Assembly: GCF_001653715.1 (NCBI RefSeq)
Contig: NZ_LWHQ01000074.1
Coordinates: 16,387-80,386 of the forward strand
Reading direction: 5' to 3'
Length of the DNA: 64,000 nucleotides
Origin: Methylobacterium platani
Lineage (GTDB): Bacteria; Pseudomonadota; Alphaproteobacteria; Rhizobiales; Beijerinckiaceae
Below the pieces are notes generated by a model, which saw only the letters and a list, made by a program, of their open reading frames with translations, was not told where the DNA came from and did not search any database. Of this stretch, positions 9,128-17,594 are shown piece after piece. Each line of letters begins with the position of its first letter. The stretch's first letter is position 1. A program made the translations under genes and the position numbers.

Positions 9128-10201
9128 TTAGCTCAAGGCTTCCTCGACCGCCCTTCCGCAAGCCTCGGTATCGGCGTTGCCGCCGAGGTCGCGGGTGCGC
9201 AGAGTCTGCTCGGCCAAGACCCGCTCGATGCCGGCAACGATCTCTGCAGCGGCCTCCTTCTCCCCGAGGTGCTCCAGCATCATCGCACCGGACCAGATCT
9301 GGCCGATCGGATTGGCGATGCCCTGGCCAGCGATATCCGGCGCCGAGCCGTGCACAGGCTCGAAGACAGAGGGATGAACGCGCTCGGGGTTGATATTCCC
9401 GGACGGTGCAATGCCGATCGTACCGGTACAGGCGGGGCCGAGATCAGAGAGAATGTCACCGAACAGGTTAGAGGCTACGACGACATCGAACCGGTCGGGA
9501 TTAAGCACGAAGTGCGCCGTCAGAATATCGATATGATACTGATCCCATTTTACATCAGTATAGCACTTGGCCATCTCTCGCACTCGCTCGTCCCAGTACG
9601 GCATGGTAATTGATATACCATTCGACTTAGTGGCCGAGGTCAGGTGCTTTTTCGGACGACTTTGAGCGAGATTGAAAGCAAACTTGAGGATCCGATCGAC
9701 GCCATGGCGCGTCATGATCGTCTCCTGAAGCGTGAACTCCCGCTCCGTGCCGGCGAACATTCGTCCGCCCGCATTGGAGTATTCTCCCTCGGTGTTCTCA
9801 CGAACCACCCAGAAGTCGATGTCACCGGGTTTGCGGTCGGCAAGCGGGCACGGCACGCCGGGCATCAGCCGCACCGGGCGCAGGTTGATGTACTGGTCGA
9901 ACTCGCGCCGGAACAGGATCAGGGAGTTCCACAGCGAGACGTGGTCGGGGATCTTCTCCGGCCAGCCGACGGCGCCGAAGAAGATCGCGTCGTGCCCGCC
10001 GATCTGCGCCTTCCAGTCCTCCGGCATCATCCGGCCGTGCTTGGCGTAGTAGTCGTAGGACGAGAAGTCGAACCAGTCCTGCTGCAGCGTGAAGCCGTGG
10101 CGCTTGGCCGCCTGCTCCAGCACGCGCACGCCCTCCGGCACCGTCTCCTTGCCGATGCCGTCCCCGGGGATCACGGCGATGCGGTAGGTGCGTGACGTCA
10201 T
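9128..10201 (-). CDS. ttuC: Tartrate dehydrogenase / D-malate dehydrogenase
   Basis: The 357-aa protein belongs to the isopropylmalate/tartrate dehydrogenase family. Visible motifs are VIPGDGIGKETVPEG (cofactor end), NLRPVRLMPG, VVRENTEGEYSNAGG, FGDILSDLGPACTGTIGIAP and FEPVHGSAPDIAG. Family enzymes oxidise tartrate or D-malate with NAD and a divalent metal, giving oxaloglycolate or pyruvate in the cytoplasm. I chose ATG 10201 (MTSRTYRIAVIPGDG) over an upstream TTG because family alignment begins there. It follows a 2-hydroxyacid dehydrogenase gene by about 37 bp and shares a strand with D-tartrate dehydratase and dctA, which supports a tartrate/malate role. The choice between tartrate and D-malate as best substrate cannot be made from sequence. 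Confidence 0.88.
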   Translation of the reverse strand: MTSRTYRIAVIPGDGIGKETVPEGVRVLEQAAKRHGFTLQQDWFDFSSYDYYAKHGRMMPEDWKAQIGGHDAIFFGAVGWPEKIPDHVSLWNSLILFRREFDQYINLRPVRLMPGVPCPLADRKPGDIDFWVVRENTEGEYSNAGGRMFAGTEREFTLQETIMTRHGVDRILKFAFNLAQSRPKKHLTSATKSNGISITMPYWDERVREMAKCYTDVKWDQYHIDILTAHFVLNPDRFDVVVASNLFGDILSDLGPACTGTIGIAPSGNINPERVHPSVFEPVHGSAPDIAGQGIANPIGQIWSGAMMLEHLGEKEAAAEIVAGIERVLAEQTLRTRDLGGNADTEACGRAVEEALS

Positions 10202-10238
10202 GGATTTTACTTTCTGCGCGGTAAGCTCTGGCAAGACA

Positions 10239-11204
10239 TCAACCGGGGTTCAGCGGCCATGGCGTCTCGGACACCGGCGTGATTGGCCCTTGCCCGGAAA
10301 ACCAGGCAATCAAGTTGTCCACGAGCAGTGATCCCATCGCCCCGCGGGTGTGATGGGTGGCCGAGCCGACGTGCGGAAGCAGCACGACGTTGTCCTGAGC
10401 CGTCAGGGCGGCGGGGACCCGGGGCTCGTCAGCAAACACATCGAGGCCAGCAGCTTGGATGACGCCCCGTTGCAGAGCATCAATCAGCGCAGGCTCATCG
10501 ACCAGGCTACCCCGAGCCACGTTGATCAGGACGCCATTCGGCCCCAAGGCTGCCAGTACGTCCGCGTTGATCAGGTTAGATGTGCTGGCATTGCCAGGCG
10601 CCACTACAATGAGCACGTCGGTTGTCTGTGCCAGCTCAAGGATGCTGTCGCAGTAGGCGTAAGGCTCGTTGGGGCGGCGCGTCCGGGTATGATAGGCGAT
10701 CGACACACCAAATCCGTCGAGGCGGCGGGCAACGGCTTGGCCGATACGACCGAGGCCGACGATGCCGATGCGACGCCCACGTAGAGAAGCCGTCAGCGGG
10801 AAGCTCGCGCCGGTCCAGGCTCCGGAACGCAGATAGCGGTCTGCCTGGGGGATGCGCCTGACCACCGCGAGCAGCAGGCCGAGAGCAAGGTCGGCAACTT
10901 CCTCGGTGAGCACATCGGGCGTGTTGGTGACAATGATGCGGCGCTGCTGGGCAGCAGCGACGTCGATCGTGTCGTAACCAACGCCGAAATTCGCGACGAT
11001 CTCCAGGCGTGGCAGCTGTGCAAAGAGTTCTGATGTGGCTGGCGCTTGGCCACCGACCACGACAGCACGAATGTCGTGTCCGACGGCCGCGATGAAGGCA
11101 CTCCGGTCCGCCGCCTGATCCAGGCGATGCAGAGTGAAATGTTCCTCTAGCGCTCTGATCGTATCAGGCAGAATAGCTTTGAGCAGCAGGACGTCTGGCT
11201 TCAT
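10239..11204 (-). CDS. D-isomer-specific 2-hydroxyacid dehydrogenase (glyoxylate/hydroxypyruvate reductase type)
   Basis: The 321-aa NAD(P)-binding enzyme shows GIVGLGRIGQAVARRLDGFG (Rossmann) and the catalytic set Arg in NVARGSLVDE, Glu in DVFADEPRVP and His in LLPHVGSATHHT. The family reduces 2-oxo acids such as glyoxylate and hydroxypyruvate. In a tartrate cluster it may handle oxaloglycolate- or hydroxypyruvate-derived intermediates; that is inference. It lies between the VOC-domain gene and tartrate dehydrogenase on the same strand and is probably cotranscribed with them. Length and motifs are normal for the family. Confidence 0.85.
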   Translation of the reverse strand: MKPDVLLLKAILPDTIRALEEHFTLHRLDQAADRSAFIAAVGHDIRAVVVGGQAPATSELFAQLPRLEIVANFGVGYDTIDVAAAQQRRIIVTNTPDVLTEEVADLALGLLLAVVRRIPQADRYLRSGAWTGASFPLTASLRGRRIGIVGLGRIGQAVARRLDGFGVSIAYHTRTRRPNEPYAYCDSILELAQTTDVLIVVAPGNASTSNLINADVLAALGPNGVLINVARGSLVDEPALIDALQRGVIQAAGLDVFADEPRVPAALTAQDNVVLLPHVGSATHHTRGAMGSLLVDNLIAWFSGQGPITPVSETPWPLNPG

Positions 11205-11260
11205 GGAAGATACTCATCTGATCCGGGCCGTGAACCGCGCAGCGAAAGCTGCTACCCTGT

Positions 11261-11881
11261 TCAGGACTTGGCGGATCGCTGCAACAATTCGATAGTGACG
11301 CCATCAGGACCTTTTATAAAGATCGTCCGTAGATATGGATTTACGTCATTAATTCCTGAAATTATCTCGATATTATGCTGCTTAACATATAAATAGGCTT
11401 GCTCGATATCGTCGACGGCAAGGCCTATATGCTCAATACCCAGGTGGTGTGGTGCTGCAGCAGGCGTTGTGTTCTCTGGTGCTTGCTCGATAAAGATGGT
11501 CACGCCGCCTAGAGAGATTGTCATGCGGGTGATGATCGGGGACCCGTCACGTCGAATTTCTTGAGCGCCGAGAATATCGATGTAGAAGTGCGCTGCCGCT
11601 AAAGCGTCTCGGCTGCGCAGATGGATGTGATCGTAGCGGACGTTCATGAGTGTTGGAGTCCTGTCGATCCGGTCGGCCCGTCGCCAGCGCAGCGATGTGC
11701 GGGACAGGCAACCTCTGTGTTCCGCCAGCCCTCGGCGCTCTAGCTCCAGACACACCGCTAGTGTGGCTGGGTTTCGCTCTTCACTTGATATGCCCGCCCG
11801 AACTTTGACTACCGATGTACTCATGAACTCGTCGGTCAGGGCGTTTAGCACAGCCTGTTCAACATCGTTGAGCAAATACAT
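11261..11881 (-). CDS. Winged-helix-like N-terminus fused to a glyoxalase/VOC domain
   Basis: Starting at ATG 11881 gives 206 aa in two parts. The first ~78 residues (LLNDVEQAVLNALTDEFMST, LAVCLELERRGLAEHRG) look like a small winged-helix domain. The second (from MNVRYDHIHLRSRDALAAAH) is a single VOC domain with paired metal-ligand candidates: His in YDHIHL, His/Glu in GIEHIGLAVDD and Glu in GVTIELLQ. VOC proteins are metalloenzymes that isomerise, epimerise or cleave small substrates, or act as small-molecule binders. An internal ATG at 11647 could start the VOC domain alone. It sits in the tartrate gene order, so a ligand-sensing or enzymatic role there is possible but unproven. Confidence 0.7.
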   Translation of the reverse strand: MYLLNDVEQAVLNALTDEFMSTSVVKVRAGISSEERNPATLAVCLELERRGLAEHRGCLSRTSLRWRRADRIDRTPTLMNVRYDHIHLRSRDALAAAHFYIDILGAQEIRRDGSPIITRMTISLGGVTIFIEQAPENTTPAAAPHHLGIEHIGLAVDDIEQAYLYVKQHNIEIISGINDVNPYLRTIFIKGPDGVTIELLQRSAKS

Positions 11882-11970
11882 GGTCGGGCAACTGGATCTT
11901 AAGCGTTGCGGCCCTGTACTTCCAGCAAGAGGCGGGCGGCGCAATTTGCGCCGCCCGCTTCACAGACGCC

Positions 11971-13134
11971 TTACTCAGCCAGCTCGCGCATGACCTTGAT
12001 CAGGTCCGACTTGCCCTCGAAGCCGATGCCCGGCAGTTCCGGCATGACGATGTGACCGTTCTCGACCTTCACGCCATCCGGGAAACCGCCGTAGGGCTGG
12101 AACAGGTCGGGGTAGCTCTCGTTGCCGCCGAGCCCGAGGCCGGCCGCGATGTTGAGCGACATCTGGTGACCACCGTGCGGGATGCAGCGGGAGGGCGACC
12201 AGCCGAACTGGTGCAGCACGTCGAGGGTGCGCAGGTACTCGACCAGGCCGTAGGAGAGCGCGCAGTCGAACTGCAGGTAGTCACGGTCGGGGCGCATGCC
12301 GCCGTAGCGCAGGAGGTTGCGGGCGTCCTGGTGCGAGAACAGGTTCTCGCCGGTGGCCATCGGGCCGGGGTAGTACTCGGACAGCGCGGCCTGCAGGGCG
12401 TAGTCGAGCGGGTCGCCGACCTCCTCGTACCAGAACAGCGGGTACTGCCGCAGCATCTTGGCGTAGGCGATGCCCTGCTCGAGGTTGAAGCGGCCGTTGA
12501 CGTCCACGGCGAGCTGCGCCTGCGAGCCGATCTCCTTCAGCACGGCCTCGATGCGGCGCTGGTCCTCGTCGATCGGCACGCCGCCGATCTTCATCTTCAC
12601 GACGTTGTAGCCACGGTCGAGGTAGCCGCGCATCTCGGCGCGCAGCTGGGTGTCGTCCTTGCCGGGGTAGTAGTAGCCGCCAGCGGCGTAGACGAACACG
12701 CGCGGGTTGGCCTCGACGCCCTTCTGCTCAGCGAGCAGGCGGAACAGCGGCTTGCCGGCGATCTTGGCGGTCGCGTCCCAGATCGCCATGTCGAGGGTGC
12801 CGACCGCCACCGAGCGCTCGCCGTGGCCGCCGGGCTTCTCGTTGGTCATCATCGCTGCCCACAGCTTGTGGGGGCAGAGGTTGTCGCCGGCCTCGTTCAG
12901 CTGGTCCTTGGTCTCCAGCTCCAGGATGCGGTTCTTGAAGCGCTCGCGGATCAGGCCGCCCTGGCCGTAGCGGCCGTTCGAGTTGAAGCCGTAGCCAACC
13001 ACGCGGCGTCCGTCGCGCTCGACGTCGGTGACGACGGCCACGAGGCTGGCGGTCATCTTCGAGAAGTCGATGTAGGCGTTGCGGATGGGCGAGGAGATCG
13101 GCTTGGTGACCTCGCAGACGTCGACGATACGCAT
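11971..13134 (-). CDS. tarD: D-tartrate dehydratase (enolase superfamily)
   Basis: The 387-aa protein closely follows the Bradyrhizobium TarD sequence I remember: RIVDVCEVTKPISSPIRNAY at the N-terminus, YGFNSNGRYGQGG, GGHGERSVAVGTLDMAIWD, VVKMKIGG (KxK acid/base motif, about residue 183), the metal ligands in LAVDVNGRFN, WYEEVGDPLD and ATGENLF, and CIPHGGHQMSLNIAAGLGLG carrying the second catalytic His. TarD dehydrates D-tartrate to oxaloacetate with Mg2+. It lies between the VOC-domain gene and dctA, all on one strand, which fits uptake plus degradation of tartrate. All catalytic positions appear conserved. This is one of the surest calls in the window. Confidence 0.93.
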   Translation of the reverse strand: MRIVDVCEVTKPISSPIRNAYIDFSKMTASLVAVVTDVERDGRRVVGYGFNSNGRYGQGGLIRERFKNRILELETKDQLNEAGDNLCPHKLWAAMMTNEKPGGHGERSVAVGTLDMAIWDATAKIAGKPLFRLLAEQKGVEANPRVFVYAAGGYYYPGKDDTQLRAEMRGYLDRGYNVVKMKIGGVPIDEDQRRIEAVLKEIGSQAQLAVDVNGRFNLEQGIAYAKMLRQYPLFWYEEVGDPLDYALQAALSEYYPGPMATGENLFSHQDARNLLRYGGMRPDRDYLQFDCALSYGLVEYLRTLDVLHQFGWSPSRCIPHGGHQMSLNIAAGLGLGGNESYPDLFQPYGGFPDGVKVENGHIVMPELPGIGFEGKSDLIKVMRELAE

Positions 13135-13195
13135 GGGTGTTCTCCTGTAGGGGTTCTAAGAGGATTGGACGGGGTGTTCAGGCGCTGCCGGAGCT

Positions 13196-14530
13196 CTAGT
13201 GGGCAGCGACGACGGGACGGGGCAGGGCGGCAGGCTCGGCTTCCGTCTCGGGGATGACGTCCTCGGCCGCGACCTCGGCCCGGTTGAGGTAGGCATCCTC
13301 GGCCTTGGCTCGATCGAAGGCGCCTTCCCATTTGGCGACCGCGATGGTGGCGACCGCATTGCCGATCAGGTTGGTCACCGCCCGCGCCTCGTTCATGAAG
13401 CGGTCGACGCCGAGCAGCAGCACCAGGCCGGCAACGGGGACAGTGTGGATGCTCGACAGGGTGGCGGCGAGGGTGACGAACCCGGCGCCGGCGACCCCAG
13501 CCGATCCCTTGGAGGTCAGGAGCAGCACGCCGAGGACAACGAGCTGGTCGCCGAACCCGAGTGGCGTGTTGGTGGCCTGGGCGACGAAGATCGCCGCCAT
13601 GGTCAAGTAGATGCAGGTGCCATCGGCGTTGAAGGTGTAGCCGGTGGGCAGCACCAGGCCGACCACGGACTTCTCGCAACCCAGCCGCTCGAGCTTGGCC
13701 ATCATGCGCGGCATGACGGCTTCGGTGGAGCAGGTACCGAAGGTGATCAGGATCTCGTCCTTGAAGTAGCTGAGCACCTTCGCGAGCGAGAAGCCGGTCC
13801 AGGAGCAGACCGCGCCGAGGACCACGCCGACGAACAGGATCGAGGTCGCATAGACACCGAGCATGAGGTAGGCGAGCGACCAGACCGTGCCGAAGCCGTA
13901 CTTGCTGATGGTGAAGGCGACGCCGGCACCAGCGCCGATCGGGGCCAGACGCATGACCATGCCGACGATGCGGAACAGCGAGTCGAGCAGGCTGTCGATC
14001 ACCACCACTACGGGCTTGCCGCGCTCGCCGGCTTGGACGAGGGCCAGGCCGAACAGCAGCGAGATCAGGATGATCTGCAGCATGGCGCCCTTGGCGAAGG
14101 CGTCCACCATCGTCGAGGGAATGATGTCCATCAGGAAGCCAACCATGCCGGGCTGAGCCTCGGCCCGTTTGGCATAGCCAGCGATCGCACTGCCATCGAT
14201 GTGCGAGGCATCGATGTTCATGCCCACGCCGGGCTTCATGACGTTGACGACGACGAGTCCGATGATGAGCGCCAGGGTGGAAACCACCTCGAAGTAGATC
14301 AGTGCCCGCACACCGATGCGGCCGACCTCCTTCATGTTGCCCATTTTGGCGATGCCGACGACGATGGTGCCGAAGATCACCGGCGCGAGCAGCATCTTGA
14401 TCAGCTTGATGAAGCCATCAGCAAGAGGCTGCAATGTGATGCCGATATCGGGCAGGAAATACCCGATCAAGCCACCCAGGATGATGGCTATGAATACCTG
14501 CACGTAGAGACGGCTAAGCCATATTTTCAT
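13196..14530 (-). CDS. dctA: C4-dicarboxylate:cation symporter DctA
   Basis: The 444-aa membrane protein belongs to the glutamate/C4-dicarboxylate symporter family. The hydrophobic start is LYVQVFIAIILGGLIGYFLP. Later come the family landmarks IKLIKMLLAPVIFGTIVVGI, a re-entrant ITFGTCSTEAVMPRM loop (hairpin 1, TSSSE-like), PTGYTFNADGTCIY (hairpin 2) and GVDRFMNEARAVTNLIGN (substrate-binding Arg/Asn). It imports succinate, malate, fumarate and probably tartrate across the inner membrane. ATG 14530 is preceded by GGAGGG. It heads the tartrate genes and is transcribed away from the LysR regulator, which probably controls it. The tail after about residue 425 is Ala/Glu-rich, as is common in rhizobial DctA. 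Confidence 0.93.
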   Translation of the reverse strand: MKIWLSRLYVQVFIAIILGGLIGYFLPDIGITLQPLADGFIKLIKMLLAPVIFGTIVVGIAKMGNMKEVGRIGVRALIYFEVVSTLALIIGLVVVNVMKPGVGMNIDASHIDGSAIAGYAKRAEAQPGMVGFLMDIIPSTMVDAFAKGAMLQIILISLLFGLALVQAGERGKPVVVVIDSLLDSLFRIVGMVMRLAPIGAGAGVAFTISKYGFGTVWSLAYLMLGVYATSILFVGVVLGAVCSWTGFSLAKVLSYFKDEILITFGTCSTEAVMPRMMAKLERLGCEKSVVGLVLPTGYTFNADGTCIYLTMAAIFVAQATNTPLGFGDQLVVLGVLLLTSKGSAGVAGAGFVTLAATLSSIHTVPVAGLVLLLGVDRFMNEARAVTNLIGNAVATIAVAKWEGAFDRAKAEDAYLNRAEVAAEDVIPETEAEPAALPRPVVAAH

Positions 14531-14554
14531 GGCATCCCTCCTCCCTATTTCGTT

Positions 14555-14572
14555 CTTGAGGGGATGTTCAAG
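14555..14572. promoter_or_regulatory. Candidate LysR-type operator between dctA and its regulator
   Basis: CTTGA, eight bases, then TCAAG forms a short dyad in the 141-bp divergent gap between dctA and the LysR gene, about 25 bp upstream of the dctA start. LysR-type regulators usually bind T-N11-A dyads in such gaps. The match is short, so the call is tentative. Confidence 0.35.
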
Positions 14573-14671
14573 CGAAACCCTCTTGTAGTGGCTTGGGAGG
14601 TGCCATACGGCTGGACACGGCCCCTGGGCCAATGCCATGTTCGGAATGCGCTATGCGTGAATGGCATCGGC

Positions 14672-15577
14672 ATGGAACTGGACTGGCTGAAGGACTTCCT
14701 GGCCCTCGCGGAGCAGAAGACATTTTCGCGTGCGGCCGAGGTGCGGCACGTCTCCCAGCCCGCCTTCAGCCGGCGGATCCGTGCCCTCGAGGACTGGGTC
14801 GGCACATCCCTGTTCGCGCGGGGAGCCCAAGGCACCACGCTTACGCCGGCCGGCACGCATTTCCAGCCAGCGGTCCACGATCTCATCCGTGGGCTTGAGA
14901 AGGCTAGGCGGGACACACGCGCCGTCGGCGCGCGGGATACAGCGACGCTGTCGATCGCAGCGACTCACGCACTCTCGTTCACGTTCTTCCCGAACTGGAT
15001 CCGCGGACTGATGCGGACCCAGGCACTTGGGACGCTTAACCTCATCTCGGACAGCATGGAGGCCTGCGAGCAGATCCTGCTCTCGGGTGAGGTGCACTTT
15101 CTGCTGTGCCATCACCATCCGGAGGCACCGACCCGCTTCGAAGCCGAGCGCTTCCCGAGCCTTCCGGTGAGCTCTGACGTCCTCGTTCCACTCTGCGCAC
15201 CCAGCCCCGAGGGCCACGCGATGTGGCCGCTGCCGGGCACGTCAGCCGCCCCGCTCCCCTATCTCGGCTACAGCCAGGCGTCAGGACTCGGTCGCATTCT
15301 GGCGGCTTGCCAGGATCGGGAGCTTACGCACATGGCCACGGCACTGACCTCGCATCTGGCAGCGACGCTCATGACGATGGCGCGTAACGGGCATGGGGTG
15401 GCATGGCTGCCGCAGACCGTAGCGGCGGACGATCAGGACCGCGGCCAGCTTGTACGCGCCGGATCGGAGATATTCGACGTACCAATTGAGATCAGGCTGT
15501 TCCGGTCGCTTGAGTGCCGCAACCAAGCAGCAGATGCTCTTTGGGAGCATCTCAGCCAGACAGCCATTAGCGCGTAG
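14672..15577 (+). CDS. LysR-family transcriptional regulator
   Basis: The 301-aa protein starts MELDWLKDFLALAEQKTFSR with the classic N-terminal helix-turn-helix (AAEVRHVSQPAFSRRIRALE). A two-lobed effector-binding domain follows. LysR proteins bind a small-molecule inducer and activate a divergent promoter. The gene is divergent from dctA with a 141-bp gap, so control of the tartrate genes is the simplest reading. ATG 14672 matches family starts; the open frame runs further upstream only because it is antisense to dctA. The inducer (tartrate or malate?) is unknown. Confidence 0.88.
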   Translation: MELDWLKDFLALAEQKTFSRAAEVRHVSQPAFSRRIRALEDWVGTSLFARGAQGTTLTPAGTHFQPAVHDLIRGLEKARRDTRAVGARDTATLSIAATHALSFTFFPNWIRGLMRTQALGTLNLISDSMEACEQILLSGEVHFLLCHHHPEAPTRFEAERFPSLPVSSDVLVPLCAPSPEGHAMWPLPGTSAAPLPYLGYSQASGLGRILAACQDRELTHMATALTSHLAATLMTMARNGHGVAWLPQTVAADDQDRGQLVRAGSEIFDVPIEIRLFRSLECRNQAADALWEHLSQTAISA

Positions 15578-15827
15578 AAGGACGCAAATGTCTTCGCGGC
15601 TGCGGCCGGTGGATCCCAGCCTGAAATCCGAGGTTTCCTTGGGTGGCCCTTGCCCTGAAAGGTAATGCGCGGCGCACATAACGCGATAACGAACTGGCAT
15701 TGGCCCTTTCGCCCTGCTGTCGTTAATGAGCATCAAACGTGCGCAACCCGGCATTGACCGGGCGTGATTGGCTCGCTTCCCAAGATTAGAAGTGTTGCTC
15801 ATCATTCAATCAAGGGGGGATGCGACC

Positions 15828-17480
15828 ATGAGCGCGGTGCGCAGTGGGCTGGATATTCTTCGAGATCCGCTACGGAATAAGGGAACTGCGTTTTCGGAAC
15901 ACGAACGCGACAAGTGGGGCCTTCATGGCCTGCTTCCCCCTGTCATCGCATCGCTCGATGAGCAAGTTGCACGGCGCCTTCAGGCTTACCGCAACTTTCC
16001 GAACGACTTCGACCGGTATGTCTTCCTGAGAGGCCTACAGGATAGCAACGAGATCCTGTTTTACGCCTTATTGAGCCGGCATCTCGAAGAGATGCTACCC
16101 GTCGTCTACACACCTACCGTTGGCCTCGGGTGCCAGTCGTTCAGCGAGCATTTCTGGAAGCCACGCGGCATCTTCCTGAGCTACCCGCATAAAGATCGGA
16201 TGGTGGAAATCCTTTCCAGCCCGCGCTTTGATGATGTAGAAGTCATCGTTGTGACGGACGGCGAACGGGTGCTAGGTCTCGGCGACCAGGGCGCTGGGGG
16301 TATGGGTATCTCGATCGGCAAGCTCGCCCTCTACACGGCTTGCGGCGGGATCAATCCGGCGAAGACGCTGCCACTGTTCCTCGACGTGGGTACCGACAAC
16401 CCAGAACGACTGGCAGACCCGCTCTACGTCGGCTGGCGCCACGAGCGCGTTCGTGGTGAGGAGTATGACGCCTTCATCGAAGCGTTCGTCGAGGCGGTGA
16501 GGCAGCGTTGGCCCAATGCCCTGCTGCAGTGGGAGGACTTCGCCCGACACAACGCCACGCGTCTCTTGGACAAATATCGCGACCGGCTGTGCACCTTCAA
16601 CGATGACGTGCAGGGCACGGCGGTCGTTGCGGCCGGTACGCTCCTGGCGACCGGCAATGTGACGGGCATTCCGATCAAGGACCAGAAGATCGTCGTACTG
16701 GGCGCAGGCGGTGCTGGCTGCGGCATCAGCGCCCTGCTCCTACGGGCGATGATCGAGGATGGCCTGAGCGAGGCCGAAGCCCGCTCACGGTTCTATCTGG
16801 TGGACCGCAATGGGCTCCTGGTCGAAGGCATGCCGGAGCTACTGCCGTTCCAGGAGCCCTTCGTCCAACCGCGAGACGTTGCCGGGCAGTGGCAGCTTGA
16901 CCGAGCAGGCTTCGTTGGCCTGGCTGATGTCGTCCGCAACGTCCGGCCCACCACGCTGATCGGCGTATCAGGACAGCCGGGCGGGTTCCCGGAGCAGGTC
17001 GTGCGGGACATGGCTTCTGGCGTCGAGCGGCCCGTGATATTCCCGCTGTCGAACCCGAATTCGCGGGCAGAGGCCACACCGGCCGATATTCTAGCCTGGA
17101 CGGACGGCCGGGCGGTGGTCGGTGTCGGCAGCCCATTCCCCCCCGCACCAGTAGGCGACAGGCTCAAGCGCATCGACCAAACGAACAACTCCTACGTCTT
17201 TCCCGGCATCGGCCTTGGGGCGATGTCTGTCAAAGCACGACGAATTTCCGATGGCATGCTGATGGCTGCAGCGCGGGCGCTTGCATCCGTTTCGCCGACA
17301 TCTAGCGACAAGGATGGCAACCTCCTGCCGCCGGTCAACGAGTTGCGCCAGGTATCCCTTCGCGTGGCGGAGGCAGTTGCAAGGCAGGCTATCGCCGAGG
17401 GCTTGGCCAGTGCCACCACTGACGATCTCAACCTGACCATTGAAAACAACATGTGGCACCCCGGATACGCTTCAATTTAG
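15828..17480 (+). CDS. maeA: NAD(P)-dependent malic enzyme (SfcA/MaeA type)
   Basis: The 550-aa enzyme oxidatively decarboxylates malate to pyruvate. Motifs seen are MLPVVYTPTVGLGCQSFSEH, VTDGERVLGLGDQGAGGMGI, the malic-enzyme signature CTFNDDVQGTA, VVLGAGGAGCGI (nucleotide site) and FPLSNPNSRAEATPADILAW. Length fits the short E. coli MaeA type, not the longer rhizobial form with a phosphotransacetylase-like tail. ATG 15828 follows AAGGGGGG. It stands 251 bp after the LysR gene on the same strand. With the dehydratase and dehydrogenases it would complete conversion of tartrate/malate to pyruvate. Confidence 0.92.
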   Translation: MSAVRSGLDILRDPLRNKGTAFSEHERDKWGLHGLLPPVIASLDEQVARRLQAYRNFPNDFDRYVFLRGLQDSNEILFYALLSRHLEEMLPVVYTPTVGLGCQSFSEHFWKPRGIFLSYPHKDRMVEILSSPRFDDVEVIVVTDGERVLGLGDQGAGGMGISIGKLALYTACGGINPAKTLPLFLDVGTDNPERLADPLYVGWRHERVRGEEYDAFIEAFVEAVRQRWPNALLQWEDFARHNATRLLDKYRDRLCTFNDDVQGTAVVAAGTLLATGNVTGIPIKDQKIVVLGAGGAGCGISALLLRAMIEDGLSEAEARSRFYLVDRNGLLVEGMPELLPFQEPFVQPRDVAGQWQLDRAGFVGLADVVRNVRPTTLIGVSGQPGGFPEQVVRDMASGVERPVIFPLSNPNSRAEATPADILAWTDGRAVVGVGSPFPPAPVGDRLKRIDQTNNSYVFPGIGLGAMSVKARRISDGMLMAAARALASVSPTSSDKDGNLLPPVNELRQVSLRVAEAVARQAIAEGLASATTDDLNLTIENNMWHPGYASI

Positions 17481-17512
17481 ATTGCGTAAATCATCGTCAC
17501 TTTGAGCGCTAT

Positions 17513-17536
17513 GGGACGTGTCGCGGACACCGTCCC
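17513..17536. terminator. Strong hairpin between convergent genes
   Basis: GGGACG-TGTC-GCG-GACA-C-CGTCCC folds into a ten-pair stem with one bulged C, about 30 bp after the malic-enzyme stop and 60 bp before the end of the convergent membrane-protein gene. There is no T-run after it on the plus strand, so it is terminator-like, not a textbook intrinsic terminator. Confidence 0.4.
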
Positions 17537-17594
17537 GTGGAACCCGGTCCCGTTGATTGGGTATTCCCTAATTACTGACCGACGGCCTTTACCG

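Noticed and set aside
12052..13257. 401-codon plus-strand frame over the tartrate dehydratase gene
   Set aside because: It is antisense to a well-conserved enzyme, and its Val/Ala/Gly/Leu-biased product has no motif.
13199..14671. Very long plus-strand open frame antisense to dctA, continuing into the LysR gene
   Set aside because: It is a GC-rich shadow frame with His/Asp/Glu/Gln-biased sequence. Only the part from 14672 matches a family.
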